Assembly: GCA_023386395.1 (NCBI GenBank)
Contig: JAEWJV010000305.1
Coordinates: 1 to 5,795, forward strand
Reading direction: 5' to 3'
Length of the DNA stretch: 5,795 bases
DNA from: Bacteroidota bacterium
GTDB lineage: Bacteria > Bacteroidota > Bacteroidia > Chitinophagales > Chitinophagaceae
The notes under the pieces were generated by a model, which saw only the letters and a program-made list of their open reading frames with translations, was not told where the DNA came from and did not search any database. This document shows positions 5,462 to 5,795 of the stretch, piece by piece (the stretch's first letter is position 1; every line of letters begins with the position of its first letter). A program made the translations under genes and the position numbers.

Positions 5462-5727
5462 TAAAGTTTTTTTGCTACAGCATCCTTTAAAGCTTCATGC
5501 ACCAAACTTAAATTAGCATACATGCGTTTGAGACGGCTGTTCTCTTCTTCAAGTTCTTTCACTTTTTTAAGTTCGCTTACTTCCATGCCCCCATAGCGTT
5601 GGCGCCATTTATAAAATGCCGCTGTGCTTACACCTAACTCACGGCATAAATCTTTTGCATCTCTGCCATTCTCATGTTCCTGAATGGCTTTTACAATTTG
5701 TGTTTCTGTGAACCTTGTCTTTTTCAT
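5461..5727 (-). CDS. IS3-family transposase OrfA (HTH DNA-binding subunit)
   Basis: The protein has 88 residues and belongs to the HTH_Tnp_1 family. It opens with the standard [22 protein letters not shown] helix-turn-helix occupies about 22-45 ([24 protein letters not shown]), and a charged coiled coil with leucine spacing covers about 53-75 ([21 protein letters not shown]) for dimerisation. It recognises the inverted ends and, alone, usually inhibits transposition; the active enzyme is the OrfAB fusion. It ends AVAKKL with the slippery run in its last codons. The leader before ATG 5727 is AT-rich without a Shine-Dalgarno site. Full length, no damage. Confidence 0.95.
   Translation of the reverse strand: MKKTRFTETQIVKAIQEHENGRDAKDLCRELGVSTAAFYKWRQRYGGMEVSELKKVKELEEENSRLKRMYANLSLVHEALKDAVAKKL
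5467..5473 (-). other. Minus-one frameshift site A_AAA_AAA
   Basis: The end of OrfA reads GCA AAA AAA CTT TAA TG. The seven A residues are phased as A_AAA_AAA in the OrfA frame, and a minus-one slip leads straight into the OrfB frame (AAA ACT TTA ATG). This is the standard IS3 route to the OrfAB transposase. A following RNA structure was not evaluated. Confidence 0.7.
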
Positions 5728-5758
5728 ATTTACTCATTTAAAATTAACGCATTTGTCA

Positions 5759-5792
5759 ACTTTTAAATGAGCGATCTTTAGGGAAGCTTACA
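5759..5792 (-). repeat. IS terminal inverted repeat, promoter-side end
   Basis: On the minus strand it reads TGTAAGCTTCCC, then TCGCT and TTAAAAGT, matching the other end at the tip and at two inner blocks. The IS promoter should lie within or just inside this end. Confidence 0.82.
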
Positions 5793-5795
5793 ATT

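Larger units (their letters stand above)
4577..5792 (-). mobile_element. Complete IS3-family insertion sequence, IS407 group
   Basis: The element is 1216 bases with two overlapping transposase ORFs between related inverted ends, each starting TGTAAGCT. The flanks are ATTA on the left (4573-4576) and ATT then the window edge on the right, consistent with a 4-base target duplication as expected for the IS407 group. Both ORFs look intact, so the copy may be active. Length is close to the 1.2 kb norm. It inserted about 70 bases after the CoiA-like gene without disrupting a visible ORF. Confidence 0.9.

Noticed and set aside
1..5795. CRISPR array, tRNA or rRNA genes
   Set aside because: No regularly spaced direct repeats, cloverleaf-like sequence or rRNA landmark was seen.

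Overview
The window most resembles an AT-rich Bacteroidota chromosome, probably of the Chitinophagaceae/Sphingobacteriales type. This rests on low GC, A-rich leaders mostly without Shine-Dalgarno sequences, a full-length IS407-group element and small Lys/Pro-rich proteins. The assignment is an inference from style; no rRNA or housekeeping gene is present to anchor it. The layout looks like a defence or accessory island with clear signs of gene decay.

Left part (1-1910, all minus strand). A SIR2-family NADase-like gene runs off the left edge, preceded by a 13-codon leader ORF that carries the one strong Shine-Dalgarno site I found. Behind it lie a decayed region with an RmuC-like C-terminal tail (1269-1469) and a 48-residue Lys/Pro-rich small protein (1757-1903).

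Middle (1930-2956). A conserved-looking gene of unknown function (minus) appears to have lost its ATG start through a one-base slip in an A tract. It is followed, after a sharp palindrome, by a plus-strand gene remnant with one frameshift and one nonsense codon. The remnant ends 11 bases before the TIR gene.

Right part (2968-5795). A TIR-domain protein has a Cys/His-rich N-terminus and a Gly/Ser/Tyr linker, and its DNA is clearly more GC-rich than its surroundings. It is followed on the same strand by a short CoiA-like nuclease-type protein. The window closes with an apparently complete IS3-family (IS407-group) insertion sequence, whose two ends and most of a target duplication are visible.

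How the parts may work together: SIR2 and TIR domains are the two classic NAD+-consuming effector folds of bacterial immunity, and both occur here within 2 kb. The TIR gene and the CoiA-like gene are co-oriented and about 100 bases apart. The broken ORF just upstream of the TIR gene may be a lost partner. Whether any of these genes form one system cannot be settled from sequence alone.
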